Shown in pieces: positions 7,536-16,201 of a stretch of 63,641 bases of DNA (position 1 is the first letter of the stretch; every line of letters starts with the position of its first letter). Both the position numbers and the translations under genes were made by a program. The DNA is from a virus, in the IMG/VR virus record IMGVR_UViG_3300036830_000465, positions 1 through 63,641 of that record, one strand, 5' to 3'. The notes under the pieces were generated by a model. It ran no database searches and was not told where the DNA came from. It worked only from the letters and a program-made list of their open reading frames with translations.

Positions 7536-10500
7536 GCGATTTTAAACACCTGAATGTAGGACCCGGCTTCAATGGTGATCGCCGCCGTGGTGGTGCTGGC
7601 TTTGGCCTGCAGCTGAATGACGCCCGTGGTGCTGACCACAAACAATCCGGTATAGGTCACAAACGCGCTGATCTGGGTTGCGGAAATCGTCGACACAATC
7701 ACCGAGCCCGACGCCGCGTCTCCGTCGAAGGGAACGTGCTGGCCGACTACGGAAATGGTCTGGAATCCCTGGAGAGCCGAACCCGAGGCATAAACCTTGC
7801 CGCGCGCCCGAACCATAGCCGGGAAGGTCAGCCCGAACCCATAAGGCTGGGCCGCCGCACCGCGCAGCGTGTAGAGAAATGCCTGTAGCTGATAGATGCC
7901 GCCCGCCACCACGGCAGCGCTCAGTCCCGCAATATTGGTCAGCGACGTCGCCGAAATCACCACCGGCGATGCGAGAACTCTTGTGATTGGCCCCTTGACC
8001 ACGGCAGAAAGTACCGATACCTGTTGGCTGAGCACAGAAACGTCCTGGGATACGGCATTAACAGCCGAGGCGCGGACGCTCGCTTCGTTGCTGAGAACGG
8101 TGGAAATCACGCTCGCCTGCTGGCTGATGACAGACAGCCCTTGAGATAATGCGTTCACGGCAGAAACACGGTTCGCTGTTTCTGCGCTCAGGGCATTACT
8201 GACGATCGAGGCGGCGTTCGATGCGGCATTGACTCCCGAAATTCGATTGCTCGTCTCATTGCTCAAGGCATTGCTGACCACGGACACACCTTGAGAGAGA
8301 ACCGAAATCTGCTGGCTCAGGATGGAAACCGAATTCAGCAGCGCCGCTGCTGCCGACACCCGGTTCGAGGTTTCATTCGACAGCGCATTACTCACCACGT
8401 CAATCGCGCTTTTCGCCTGGGCGCTGACCGCGGACAGCTCATCGCTCGTCACGGATCCCGTCCCGGCCGCGACCGCGCTGTTTGCCGAGACTCGATTCGA
8501 AAGCACATTGTGCGCTGAAGTGAGATTGGAGACCTGAGCCGTCAAGACGCTGATCTGCTGGCTCAGGACCGATGCCGCTTGACTTAGGGTGTCATCTTTT
8601 GAAATTCGCGCCGCGGTCTCAACGCTTAACGCCTGAGACACGATGGATGCTGCGCTTGAAGCCGCGTTCGCTACCGAGAGGGCATTCGATGCCGCCGTCG
8701 AGACGATCGACACGGCCTGGCTCACAATGCTTGCCGCGTTGCTGGCGGCGTTGACGCCCGATATCCGGTTACTGGTTTCGTTGCTGAGCGCGTTGGCGGC
8801 AACAGAAACCGATTGCGAGGCCACACTGACCGCCTGGGATAGCAGGGATACCTGCTGGCTCAAGATCGATACGGAATTGGAAAGCGCGTTGTGCGCGGAC
8901 TGCCGATTGGAGATCTCATTCGAAAGGCCCTGCGACGCCACCGACACACCCTGGCTCAAAGTGGAAGCCTGTTGACTCAGCACCGAGGCCGCCTGGCTCA
9001 CCACGTTCACCGCAGACGCGCGATTCGATGCCTCGTTCGAGAGGCCCTGAGACAGTAGCGAGAGCGCCTGGCTCAGCGTGGACACCTGCTGGGAAAGCAC
9101 CGAAATCCCCTGCGACAGAGTGTCATCTTTCGCCACCCGGGCGGCCGATTCCACGCTCAGGGCCTGGGAAATAATCGACGCGGCATTGCTGACGACGTTG
9201 ATCGCCGAGGCCGCTTTCGCCGACACCGCCGAGAGTTCATTGCTCGTCACGCTGCCGCTTCCGCCACCGGCCGATACCAGATTGCTGACCGTGTTCGACA
9301 GCGTATTATGTGAGGCCGCCAGCGCGGACAGTGAATTGGACAGCGCGGCATCAGCCGAGGTGCGATTGCTGGTTTCGTTACTCAGGCCTTGCGATAAAAC
9401 GGATGCTGCTTGACTGACCGCGTTGACGGCTGAGGTTCGGACCGAGATTTCATTGGAAAGTGCGCCGCTTAGAATGGACGCCGCCTGGCTGAGAACCGAG
9501 GCTTGCTGCGACAGCACGGACGTGGCGTTCGACAGCAGGTCGTTCTTAGCAATCCGCGCTGCGGTTTCTACGCTGAGTCCCTGGCTGACCACACTGGCAG
9601 CATTACTTGCCGCATCGGCAACGCTTTTGACGTTCGAGAGTTCGGTGCTGGTGACACTCCCGGAGCCGCCACCGGCGGCGCTGTTGGCGGAAACGCGGTT
9701 ACTCAGGACGTCGTGCGCAGAAGCCAGATTGCTGAGCGTGTTCGATACCTGCCCGATGGCCGAGCCGCGGTTCGACGTTTCGTTGCTGAGGGCCTGGCTG
9801 ATAACGGAAGCACTTTGCGACAGGGAGTCCACGGCTGCCACTCGAACCGACTGCTCGTTCGACAGCGCACCGGAAACGCGGTTGACCGCGGAACTGCGAT
9901 TGGACGTTTCATTGGAAAGCGCCTGGGAGATCACCGAAGCGGACTGGGATACCGCGTCCACCTGCCCCTGCCGGGCGACGGCTTCGGTCGATACGAGACC
10001 GGACACCAGCGCCAGCCCCACGGCGATCGCGCTGATGGCATTGGAGGCCAGCGCGATCGCGGCGGTAAAGACGCCATCCACTGATGTGCGGGCGGCGGAT
10101 TCGACGCTCAACTGCTGGGAGACGGCCGAGATCCCGCTGGCCAGCTGCACGTCCACCGACGCGCGCGACGCGGATTCTGCGGCAATGCTCTCTGACAGAA
10201 CTGAAACGGCGGCGCTCAAGGCATCGTCGCCGGCTACTCGCGCGCTGGTTTCATTCGATGCCGCCTGTCCCAATCCTGCGGTTTCGGCGGCAAGCACGGA
10301 AACTGCAGCGCTCAGGGATTCGCGGGCGGCGCTTTCGGAATCGAATGCGCTTTCAATGTCGTCGAAATCTTTGGCTGTGGCCGCCCGGGCAATGTTGTCA
10401 TTGGCGCCAATCGCCAGCGCGGCGGTACCTTCTTGCGCCCTGGCATCGAGCGTCAGGACATCGCCGGCGCGATTCGACACCCGGACAATTTCCGCGCTTC

Positions 10501-10684
10501 CGTTCAGCGGAAACGAATCGGCAGCTGGCCAGACAATCAAGTTGTACCAGGTGGACGGATCGGCAAGTACGGCGAGAGGAAACCGGGCCCCATGCCCGGA
10601 CTGCAGGGTGAGGCTCAGTCCCGATAAGGCAGGGCTCGGTGCGGCGAGAACCGTCGAGTAGGCCAGATTCGTTCTCGGGTCCAT
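7532..10684 (-). CDS. Long repetitive tail fibre
   Basis: 1,050 residues. Residues 1-110 are a globular N-terminus that probably attaches to the tail. Residues about 112-897 are a low-complexity shaft built from variations of LSNETSNRxSAVNxVSQ and AASVLSQ units. They are almost free of aromatic and charged residues other than scattered E/R/D, as expected for a trimeric coiled-coil or fibrous stalk. Three spacer segments read GGGSGSVTS or AGTGSVTS. The last 153 residues (from GPITRVLASP) are a beta-rich head domain that likely contacts the receptor or caps the trimer. The Ser/Thr/Asn richness and the flanking sugar-transferase genes make glycosylation conceivable. Confidence 0.7.
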   Translation of the reverse strand: MDPRTNLAYSTVLAAPSPALSGLSLTLQSGHGARFPLAVLADPSTWYNLIVWPAADSFPLNGSAEIVRVSNRAGDVLTLDARAQEGTAALAIGANDNIARAATAKDFDDIESAFDSESAARESLSAAVSVLAAETAGLGQAASNETSARVAGDDALSAAVSVLSESIAAESASRASVDVQLASGISAVSQQLSVESAARTSVDGVFTAAIALASNAISAIAVGLALVSGLVSTEAVARQGQVDAVSQSASVISQALSNETSNRSSAVNRVSGALSNEQSVRVAAVDSLSQSASVISQALSNETSNRGSAIGQVSNTLSNLASAHDVLSNRVSANSAAGGGSGSVTSTELSNVKSVADAASNAASVVSQGLSVETAARIAKNDLLSNATSVLSQQASVLSQAASILSGALSNEISVRTSAVNAVSQAASVLSQGLSNETSNRTSADAALSNSLSALAASHNTLSNTVSNLVSAGGGSGSVTSNELSAVSAKAASAINVVSNAASIISQALSVESAARVAKDDTLSQGISVLSQQVSTLSQALSLLSQGLSNEASNRASAVNVVSQAASVLSQQASTLSQGVSVASQGLSNEISNRQSAHNALSNSVSILSQQVSLLSQAVSVASQSVSVAANALSNETSNRISGVNAASNAASIVSQAVSIVSTAASNALSVANAASSAASIVSQALSVETAARISKDDTLSQAASVLSQQISVLTAQVSNLTSAHNVLSNRVSANSAVAAGTGSVTSDELSAVSAQAKSAIDVVSNALSNETSNRVSAAAALLNSVSILSQQISVLSQGVSVVSNALSNETSNRISGVNAASNAASIVSNALSAETANRVSAVNALSQGLSVISQQASVISTVLSNEASVRASAVNAVSQDVSVLSQQVSVLSAVVKGPITRVLASPVVISATSLTNIAGLSAAVVAGGIYQLQAFLYTLRGAAAQPYGFGLTFPAMVRARGKVYASGSALQGFQTISVVGQHVPFDGDAASGSVIVSTISATQISAFVTYTGLFVVSTTGVIQLQAKASTTTAAITIEAGSYIQVFKIA
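7994..10351 (-). repeat. Degenerate in-frame tandem repeats of fibre shaft
   Basis: About 2.3 kb of imperfect repeats inside the fibre gene. The recurring encoded unit is ALSNETSNR or ALSVETAAR followed by xSAVNxxSxAASVLSQ. Unit lengths are irregular and include larger blocks that restart with GSVTSxELSxV. The opposite strand stays open over long stretches because stop-complement codons are rare here. Such an array can expand and contract by recombination, which would change fibre length. Confidence 0.75.
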
Positions 10685-11383
10685 TTACTCCACCCGCGAA
10701 ATGACATGACAACCCTGATTGGAATTGACCGCGCCTGCCGCATCCAGCCGCAGATGCGCACACCGCCGGTCCGGCACCGAGACCACTTTCAAGCCGGCGC
10801 GAATCGCCGAGAGCGTGAAGAACCCGTCGTGCCCGCCATACTCGAAACTGTTAGGAACCAAATCGAGAAACGGCTTCGGTGTCGCGCTGCCCGGATGACG
10901 CATGCCGGGGGCCAGATCCGTGCGGAACCACGGGTCCGGTAGAACCTCAAAAACGGACCGCTTAATTAACATGCAGCCGGTGCCCAGCGTGTGCAGTTCG
11001 CCATCTAGTGTCCGGATTTCCGAGTTCCGGTTCGGCCCGCCCACTTTCAGGTTGTAGTTGATCGCGGCAACGTCGGCGTCCATGGCCAGCATTTGCGGAA
11101 TGGCGTCGAGGGGCGCCACAACATCCTCTTCGAGAATCCAGGCGTAATCGATCGGCGATTGCAGGAACTCCCGAACCAGCACATTGAAGCTGTCGGGAAT
11201 CGGCAACTCCCATTGCCGGAATTGCCGCACGCGGGACTGAATGCACTCGCTATCGATCGCAACCGACAATGCGAAATCGATCGAGTCCGCAGACTCCGAA
11301 AACTCCAGCCCGCGCGTCGGGCGCAGCACGGCCAGCGAAGGAGGCCCTCCAGCCGCACCGGCCCGATCGCGCAGGATCTCCAT
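10685..11383 (-). CDS. GT-A glycosyltransferase, paralogue of the gene at 17114
   Basis: 232 residues. WILEEDVVAP is the acidic metal-binding motif, EYGGHDGFF the acceptor-side block, and HLRLDAAGAVNSNQGCHV the C-terminal signature. The same three blocks (YIEEDIVVP, QYGGQDISF, HLRVRHMGQAHSNHGCHT) occur in the same order in the gene at 17114-17722, so the two are paralogues. It sits exactly between the fibre and tail-tube genes with one-base spacing, an unusual place for an accessory gene and one that hints at co-expression with its target. Confidence 0.7.
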   Translation of the reverse strand: MEILRDRAGAAGGPPSLAVLRPTRGLEFSESADSIDFALSVAIDSECIQSRVRQFRQWELPIPDSFNVLVREFLQSPIDYAWILEEDVVAPLDAIPQMLAMDADVAAINYNLKVGGPNRNSEIRTLDGELHTLGTGCMLIKRSVFEVLPDPWFRTDLAPGMRHPGSATPKPFLDLVPNSFEYGGHDGFFTLSAIRAGLKVVSVPDRRCAHLRLDAAGAVNSNQGCHVISRVE

Positions 11384-12439
11384 TTACGCGGCCACCAGCA
11401 ATTCAGAGGTATCCACCGCGCAGCGCACCGCCCAGGTCAGGTACGGATCGGAAACACCTTTCAGGATCGTGTCTTCGGAGAGCGTGAAGGTATAGGCGGT
11501 CTGCATGTCGATTTCCGAAAACGCTTCGGCGGAAATCTTCACATGCGGGAACGTCAGCTGGACCTGGTTGTAATAACCGGTCGATCCAATCTGATCGCCC
11601 ACGAAAGTCACACGCAGCTCGCATTCGGTATCGTTTAAAAACAGGTTACGCCGGGCGCTGTCGATGAAGCACACCAGCGAACCGCTGGCCGCCTGATCGC
11701 CAATCAGCGCCTTGCTCAGCAGGTTCTCTTCTCCGGATGCGGCGCCGGGCAGCCACCAGCCCTTGGCGTTCTGGGTGATGTTGAAGCTCATGGACAGCAC
11801 GTCGGTCGAGATGCGCGTGGCGTAGGAGCCACCCGATGCGGCGAACCGGATGTCGGCCTTCAGTAATTTGAAAAACGACTGCGAGGCCGCAAGCGACGGC
11901 ATGGATGTGGCATTGCTGGCCATCTTCCGGGCGAACCCTTCCCAGGCTAAAACGACATGATCGTTACGCTCGGCCTTGACGCTGTAGCTGTTGATGACCG
12001 CGCCGCTGATCAGGTTCTGATATTCACCGCCCATCTTTTCGATGAAGCTGGTGTTGATGCAGTTCGGGTTCGATGACGGCGACTGGAACGTGAACGAATG
12101 GTCATAGACGCTCGGCGCACTGGCGCTGTTGGGCTGCGAGGACGCGAGGCTTCCCAGCACGTTGGCCGCGGCAAACAGCGCCGAAAGTTGCGTCATCGAA
12201 TACTCGCGCGAGGGAATCACCAGGCGCTGGTCGATGTTGTCTTTGAACGTGGCGAAGCTGTGGCCCTTGCCATACCAGGACCGGTCACTGACCTGATCGG
12301 GGAATTCCTGTGTGCTCGGGGTGAAGCCCCGCTGGGGCAGCATTTTGTTGATTTGGGACGCGGTGATTCCGGTCCCGATGGCGCTCTGCTTGTTCAAGGA
12401 GAACGCGAATTGCATCTCTCTGGCTCTTAAAACGGACAT
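11384..12439 (-). CDS. Major tail tube protein
   Basis: 351 residues, soluble and beta-rich. It lies directly after the tail-terminator and connector genes, where siphophage tail-tube genes sit. The N-terminus MSVLRAREMQFAFSLNKQSAIGTG and the alternation of short strands with a late immunoglobulin-like region (about residues 240-340) are what tube proteins of this size show. A Shine-Dalgarno GAGGA is present upstream of the ATG. Several hundred copies would stack on the tape measure to form the tail lumen. Confidence 0.7.
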   Translation of the reverse strand: MSVLRAREMQFAFSLNKQSAIGTGITASQINKMLPQRGFTPSTQEFPDQVSDRSWYGKGHSFATFKDNIDQRLVIPSREYSMTQLSALFAAANVLGSLASSQPNSASAPSVYDHSFTFQSPSSNPNCINTSFIEKMGGEYQNLISGAVINSYSVKAERNDHVVLAWEGFARKMASNATSMPSLAASQSFFKLLKADIRFAASGGSYATRISTDVLSMSFNITQNAKGWWLPGAASGEENLLSKALIGDQAASGSLVCFIDSARRNLFLNDTECELRVTFVGDQIGSTGYYNQVQLTFPHVKISAEAFSEIDMQTAYTFTLSEDTILKGVSDPYLTWAVRCAVDTSELLVAA

Positions 12440-12459
12440 GATTTCATCCTCCTCAAACG

Positions 12460-12882
12460 TTACAGATATTCACCGAACAGGATCGTGACTTCGATGGCGC
12501 CGTAGGCTCGCGTTTCCATCCCATAGCTGGGCGCGACCTTCACCACGTTGCCTTTCCACTCTTCCGCGTTCGCGGTGGCCGCCTTGATGGCGTCCTTGAT
12601 CAACTGCGCTTTCTCAATCAGCGTGACGGCGATGTTTTTGTTCGGCTCGGCCGGCACATAGAGCCAAACCTTGAACATCGTCCGGGCATTGAACGGCTCG
12701 ATCCATTTCAGATCTCCACCTACGATCTCCAGCGCCTCGTCATCCCAGATCAGATACATCGCCGGTATGGGCGATGTCGTGGGCGGCAAGGGAATCGGAT
12801 CGATCTTGGGCAGCGTCTCGATTCCATTGAGAACGTCCTCGATCTGTCCGTAGAGCCGTAACAGTCCGTTGCGTTCTGCCAT
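12460..12882 (-). CDS. Tail terminator-like protein
   Basis: 140 residues. It sits between the HK97 gp10-like gene and the tail tube, the usual place of the tail-completion/terminator protein, which stops tube growth and joins the tail to the head. Mixed alpha/beta composition with no membrane segment; no strong motif to confirm the family, so the call rests mainly on position and length. Confidence 0.5.
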   Translation of the reverse strand: MAERNGLLRLYGQIEDVLNGIETLPKIDPIPLPPTTSPIPAMYLIWDDEALEIVGGDLKWIEPFNARTMFKVWLYVPAEPNKNIAVTLIEKAQLIKDAIKAATANAEEWKGNVVKVAPSYGMETRAYGAIEVTILFGEYL

Positions 12883-13358
12883 CAGCTTCTCGTGACCCGG
12901 ATGACCCGGTCCTGAAAGCTGTTGCCGATGGCTTTGCTGAATTCGTTCTCCGCGGTATCCGTCATGTAAGGCACCGACTGATCGAGCCCCGGCTGGATGA
13001 ACGGCCGTGCGGCAAACGTTTTCGCGGGAATGTTGGCGCGGCGGCGGAAAATGAATTCACCGCCCACCGCAAACCGCAGGGCTTTGGCGCGAATCGGAAC
13101 GACCGTAAACGCCGGGCGTGTGAATCCCAGCTCCCAGCCCACGCCATAAACGACACTCGTGCCCACGGTAAAACTGTCGTTGGTTTCTGAGGCCTCGTCG
13201 GCAATCGAGCGCACCAGCGTTCCGGTGCGCCGCTTCAGGACCTGCCCGGCGAGGAACTTGTCGCGGATGGTGTTGACCACGTACAGGCGCGATTTCGCGA
13301 CCCACGTTTTCATCGCGCCCAGAATCGCGATGCCGACCGATGAAGTGGAATCGCTCAT
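12882..13358 (-). CDS. Head-tail connector, HK97 gp10-like
   Basis: 158 residues from the ATG at 13358, which overlaps the upstream stop by four bases. A further in-frame upstream start would overlap that gene by 124 bases. RRTGTLVRSI, TVGTSVVYGVGWELGF and PAKTFAARPFIQPGLDQ are the recurrent blocks of gp10-type proteins (a tyrosine-rich rim loop, then a proline-x-RPF-xP motif), which form a ring between connector and tail. Confidence 0.7.
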   Translation of the reverse strand: MSDSTSSVGIAILGAMKTWVAKSRLYVVNTIRDKFLAGQVLKRRTGTLVRSIADEASETNDSFTVGTSVVYGVGWELGFTRPAFTVVPIRAKALRFAVGGEFIFRRRANIPAKTFAARPFIQPGLDQSVPYMTDTAENEFSKAIGNSFQDRVIRVTRS

Positions 13359-14041
13359 CGCGTGGCGCTCGGGAACACGCCACGCTTGAGACCGCGCAGC
13401 ATGCCCAGCTCCTGTTTGGTTAAGTGACAGTCCAGATACGAAGTGGACATCCCGTCCATCGTGATCGAGGACACATTCCACTGGTTATTTTTGAACTGGT
13501 TGAAAATGCGGGCGGCCGCCATGAAGCAAACCGTCCGCATCAGATCGAGATCGCCCGATGCGGCCGCGAGGGTGGAATAGTTGGCCAGCATGTTCATGGT
13601 CCCGGCCGGGAAACCGTAATACGGCCACGCTTCGATCAGGATCCAATCGAGAATCCGGATGATGCCGGTGGCCAGCTCCACCGCGTACACGTTGGGTGGA
13701 ACCGTCGAGGTGGCCGTCACACTGCCATCGGTCGGGCTGCGTTCGGTGACAATGCGCAGGGACGCAAATGCCGACAACGGCGCGCGGCGCAGCATGAGGC
13801 TCCGGACCGGACGGATAATGATGTCGTCCTGGACCACCGGACGCGGGATGGAATATTCCTCGTTGGCAATGGTCAACGCCTCGCCCGTGGCGTTGCATTC
13901 GCGCTTCACCAGCGCTTCGACGGCACGAATGACGATCGATTCCCGGTCCACCTTGCCGCCGCCGAATGTGCCCGCTGCGGCAAAGCCCGCGCACATGGTG
14001 GCGTATTCGAGATTGGTGGCCAGGGTGCCGACGTCAGCCAT
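13355..14041 (-). CDS. Head-tail adaptor/connector protein
   Basis: 228 residues. The gene lies between capsid and gp10-like genes. The central part (PRPVVQDDIIIRPVRSLMLRRAPLSAFASLRIV, seen as short blocks) resembles the region of gp6-like adaptors that reports the joint between portal and tail. No catalytic motif. The call is positional with weak sequence support. Confidence 0.55.
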   Translation of the reverse strand: MADVGTLATNLEYATMCAGFAAAGTFGGGKVDRESIVIRAVEALVKRECNATGEALTIANEEYSIPRPVVQDDIIIRPVRSLMLRRAPLSAFASLRIVTERSPTDGSVTATSTVPPNVYAVELATGIIRILDWILIEAWPYYGFPAGTMNMLANYSTLAAASGDLDLMRTVCFMAAARIFNQFKNNQWNVSSITMDGMSTSYLDCHLTKQELGMLRGLKRGVFPSATR

Positions 14042-14582
14042 TCAACTCCTTGATGCGGTTTTCAATCGCGGCAATGACGCCAACGCGGCCGTTCTGAAAT
14101 TCCGGATGCGCTTTCTCTCCAGCCAGCAAGGCCTGGAGCGTGGGCACATCGTTGACGCCGGCAACCAGAGTTTTGGAGTCCGCACTGTTCAGGGAATGGG
14201 TTTCGGTGCCCGCGGCTGAAACTTGGACGGGCTCGGGAGCGGCGGCAACAAGATCGGCGAGCGCAAATTCCTGTCGCTGATCGCCCCAGACGCACAGGGC
14301 CTGGCATTCGGCAATGCGCTCGATCTTCATTTCCGGGCCGCCCGATTTCAGAACAACGGATTGTCCGGGCGCGAGAGCGGCGGGCGGAGGCGGGGCTGCC
14401 GGTGGAACGGCCGGCCGCTGCGCCACATGGGCGACGGCGCCGGTCAGAAGGCGTTCCTGGCGTTCGGTGACCTCCACATAGGGACGGCCTTCATTGTCAG
14501 GATCCCGTTTCATCTGGACGATTTCACCGCCGAGATTCAATTCCAGTTCGTACGCCGGCATGTAGATGCGCTTCAGGGCCAT
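14034..14582 (-). CDS. DUF2158 (YodC-like) domain protein in head operon
   Basis: 182 residues. Residues 1-55 are a beta-rich segment (YELELNLGGEIVQMKRD). A proline/alanine linker follows, then about residues 72-112 (PGQSVVLKSGGPEMKIERI ... CVWGDQRQEFALADL) match the YodC/DUF2158 fold, normally a 60-residue stand-alone protein. Two stand-alone copies lie at 23759 and 23949. The C-terminus is helical. Its place between the capsid and connector genes suggests a capsid-associated or decoration role. Confidence 0.5.
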   Translation of the reverse strand: MALKRIYMPAYELELNLGGEIVQMKRDPDNEGRPYVEVTERQERLLTGAVAHVAQRPAVPPAAPPPPAALAPGQSVVLKSGGPEMKIERIAECQALCVWGDQRQEFALADLVAAAPEPVQVSAAGTETHSLNSADSKTLVAGVNDVPTLQALLAGEKAHPEFQNGRVGVIAAIENRIKELNG

Positions 14583-14660
14583 AGAGATCTCCTTCGGAAA
14601 GTAATGCGGAAGCCGCCCGGTGAAGGACGGCTCCCGCGGATTGCATCGACTGGGCAGCGG

Positions 14661-15683
14661 TTAGGCTGTCGGGTTGATGACTGTGGTACGCGTGGCGATA
14701 TTCAGTCGCACCGTGTGATCCGAAAACGCATCCCCATCGAGAGCGCCAAACTGGATCGCCTTGTGCTTTTCGCTCAAGTCGGTTTCCTGTTTGAATTCGA
14801 CCACCTTCGGCTCCGGACCCACAGAACCGAGAACTTCAATGAATTCCCAGCGCAGCTTGTCCATGGAGACGATGAACGTCGGATAGGCATCCGGAGTTCC
14901 GGCCACTACCGAATTGAAGGGATCGGAAAACACCGGCAACCGGCCGGCCGCGGTGTCGAGATAGGTCACCGGCACGCCCTGAACCAGAGGATCGCTGGGC
15001 TGGATGTACACCATCTTCTCACCCATGATCTCCTGCTCTTGCCGGATGAAATCCGCGACCATCGCATTGGTCAGAATGTGCGTCGGACGCACGTTCTTGG
15101 CTGTGGTGTTGATCATCGTGATCACAGCCGCCCGGATAGCCTTGATGACCGACGTCGAAGCTGAAACCGAAGAACCGCTGCCGCAGAGAATCTTCAATCC
15201 GTCGAAGTCCAGCGGATCGCCCGACGACGTTCCGTTGTAGAACTTGTCGGTCCAGAGCTTCCGCATGGCAACGACCATGTCATTCAGATCCAGCTGTGTC
15301 AGATCGCCGTACTGCTGGCCCTGTTGCGCATAGACAGATCGTCCGTAGATTCCGAACGCCCGGTCGGAGGTCAGCGCCTTGATTTCCCGCGGTGTGCGGG
15401 CGGAGCGTGTCGCCGTAGTCGCCGAATAGTCGATGTTGTTCTTGTCGACCATCCGGGCGGCCCCGAAACCGGTCTGGACAAAGCCGGCCGTCCAGTCGCC
15501 AACGGCCTTGACCTTCTTGACCATTGCCCAGACGGGATACTCCCGCCTCAGGTCGTCGAAGATCACTGGCTCATACTCGTCGTGAATCAGGAAGCCCTCG
15601 CCATACGAAATGTTCGGCGGAACATTGGCGGCCCGCAGAGCGGCCTTCTGATGCGACATTGCGCGAATCGATGAGATATGCAT
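14661..15683 (-). CDS. Major capsid protein
   Basis: 340 residues, HK97-type. An N-terminal helical arm is followed by the P- and A-domain patterns; THILTNAMVADFIRQEQ is the spine-helix region common in this fold and ends with a beta-strand-rich A-domain. It directly follows the protease/scaffold gene, as in most HK97-like modules. A 78-bp spacer separates it from the next gene, with no hairpin that I can support. The start ATG lies close behind GGGGGTGAACTAACA. Confidence 0.8.
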   Translation of the reverse strand: MHISSIRAMSHQKAALRAANVPPNISYGEGFLIHDEYEPVIFDDLRREYPVWAMVKKVKAVGDWTAGFVQTGFGAARMVDKNNIDYSATTATRSARTPREIKALTSDRAFGIYGRSVYAQQGQQYGDLTQLDLNDMVVAMRKLWTDKFYNGTSSGDPLDFDGLKILCGSGSSVSASTSVIKAIRAAVITMINTTAKNVRPTHILTNAMVADFIRQEQEIMGEKMVYIQPSDPLVQGVPVTYLDTAAGRLPVFSDPFNSVVAGTPDAYPTFIVSMDKLRWEFIEVLGSVGPEPKVVEFKQETDLSEKHKAIQFGALDGDAFSDHTVRLNIATRTTVINPTA

Positions 15684-15685
15684 TG

Positions 15686-16201
15686 TTAGTTCACCCCCAT
15701 CAGTTCGCGTTCCAGGCGTTTCTTGATTGGGACGATGGAATCAAGCGCACGCTTGCGCTCATCCCCGGTCGTCGAAGCATTGATGTGGGCGATGGCCATA
15801 TTGAAGCCGTCGATTGTGGTTTCTTCTCCGACGACGGAATCCGGCGCCCACCGTTTGACGGTTGCCAAATCGGCGGCCGACAGCTTCATCAGTTCTGCGC
15901 CGGAAAGCGTTTTTCGTTTTCCGTTCTGTTCTTCGGCTCCCGCGCCAACTCCGGCAGTCTTCAGGCCAGCCGTTACCGCAGCGGTAACAGCCTCGGTGAT
16001 GGTTTTCGTCAGATCGGCGGCCGTCAGTGCGACTTCCGGCTTTTTGCCGTCCTCGGTCTTCTCCGGCGCTTTCTTGCCGGCGGCCTCCAGCGCGTCCAGG
16101 CGGGCACCGACTGCCTGTTGCGTGGTTTTCACCTCCGCAATACCGGCTGTCAACGGAGCCAGCAGGGTCGCCATGAGAGCCTTCAATTGCTCTTCATTCA
16201 T
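15686..16201 (-). CDS. Nested in-frame scaffolding protein
   Basis: 171 residues, identical to the C-terminal part of the protease gene. The ATG at 16201 (MNEEQLKALMATLLAP) is preceded by AAAAGGA with nine bases of spacing, a better ribosome site than most in the window, placed right where the proline/serine linker ends. The product is helical with an Ala/Lys/Glu-rich middle. This reproduces the lambda C/Nu3 arrangement, in which scaffold is made in excess from inside the protease gene. Confidence 0.7.
   Translation of the reverse strand: MNEEQLKALMATLLAPLTAGIAEVKTTQQAVGARLDALEAAGKKAPEKTEDGKKPEVALTAADLTKTITEAVTAAVTAGLKTAGVGAGAEEQNGKRKTLSGAELMKLSAADLATVKRWAPDSVVGEETTIDGFNMAIAHINASTTGDERKRALDSIVPIKKRLERELMGVN

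Noticed and set aside
9423-10661. Plus-strand ORF of 412 residues opposite fibre repeats
   Set aside because: Arises from repeat composition that avoids stop complements; only low-complexity sequence.
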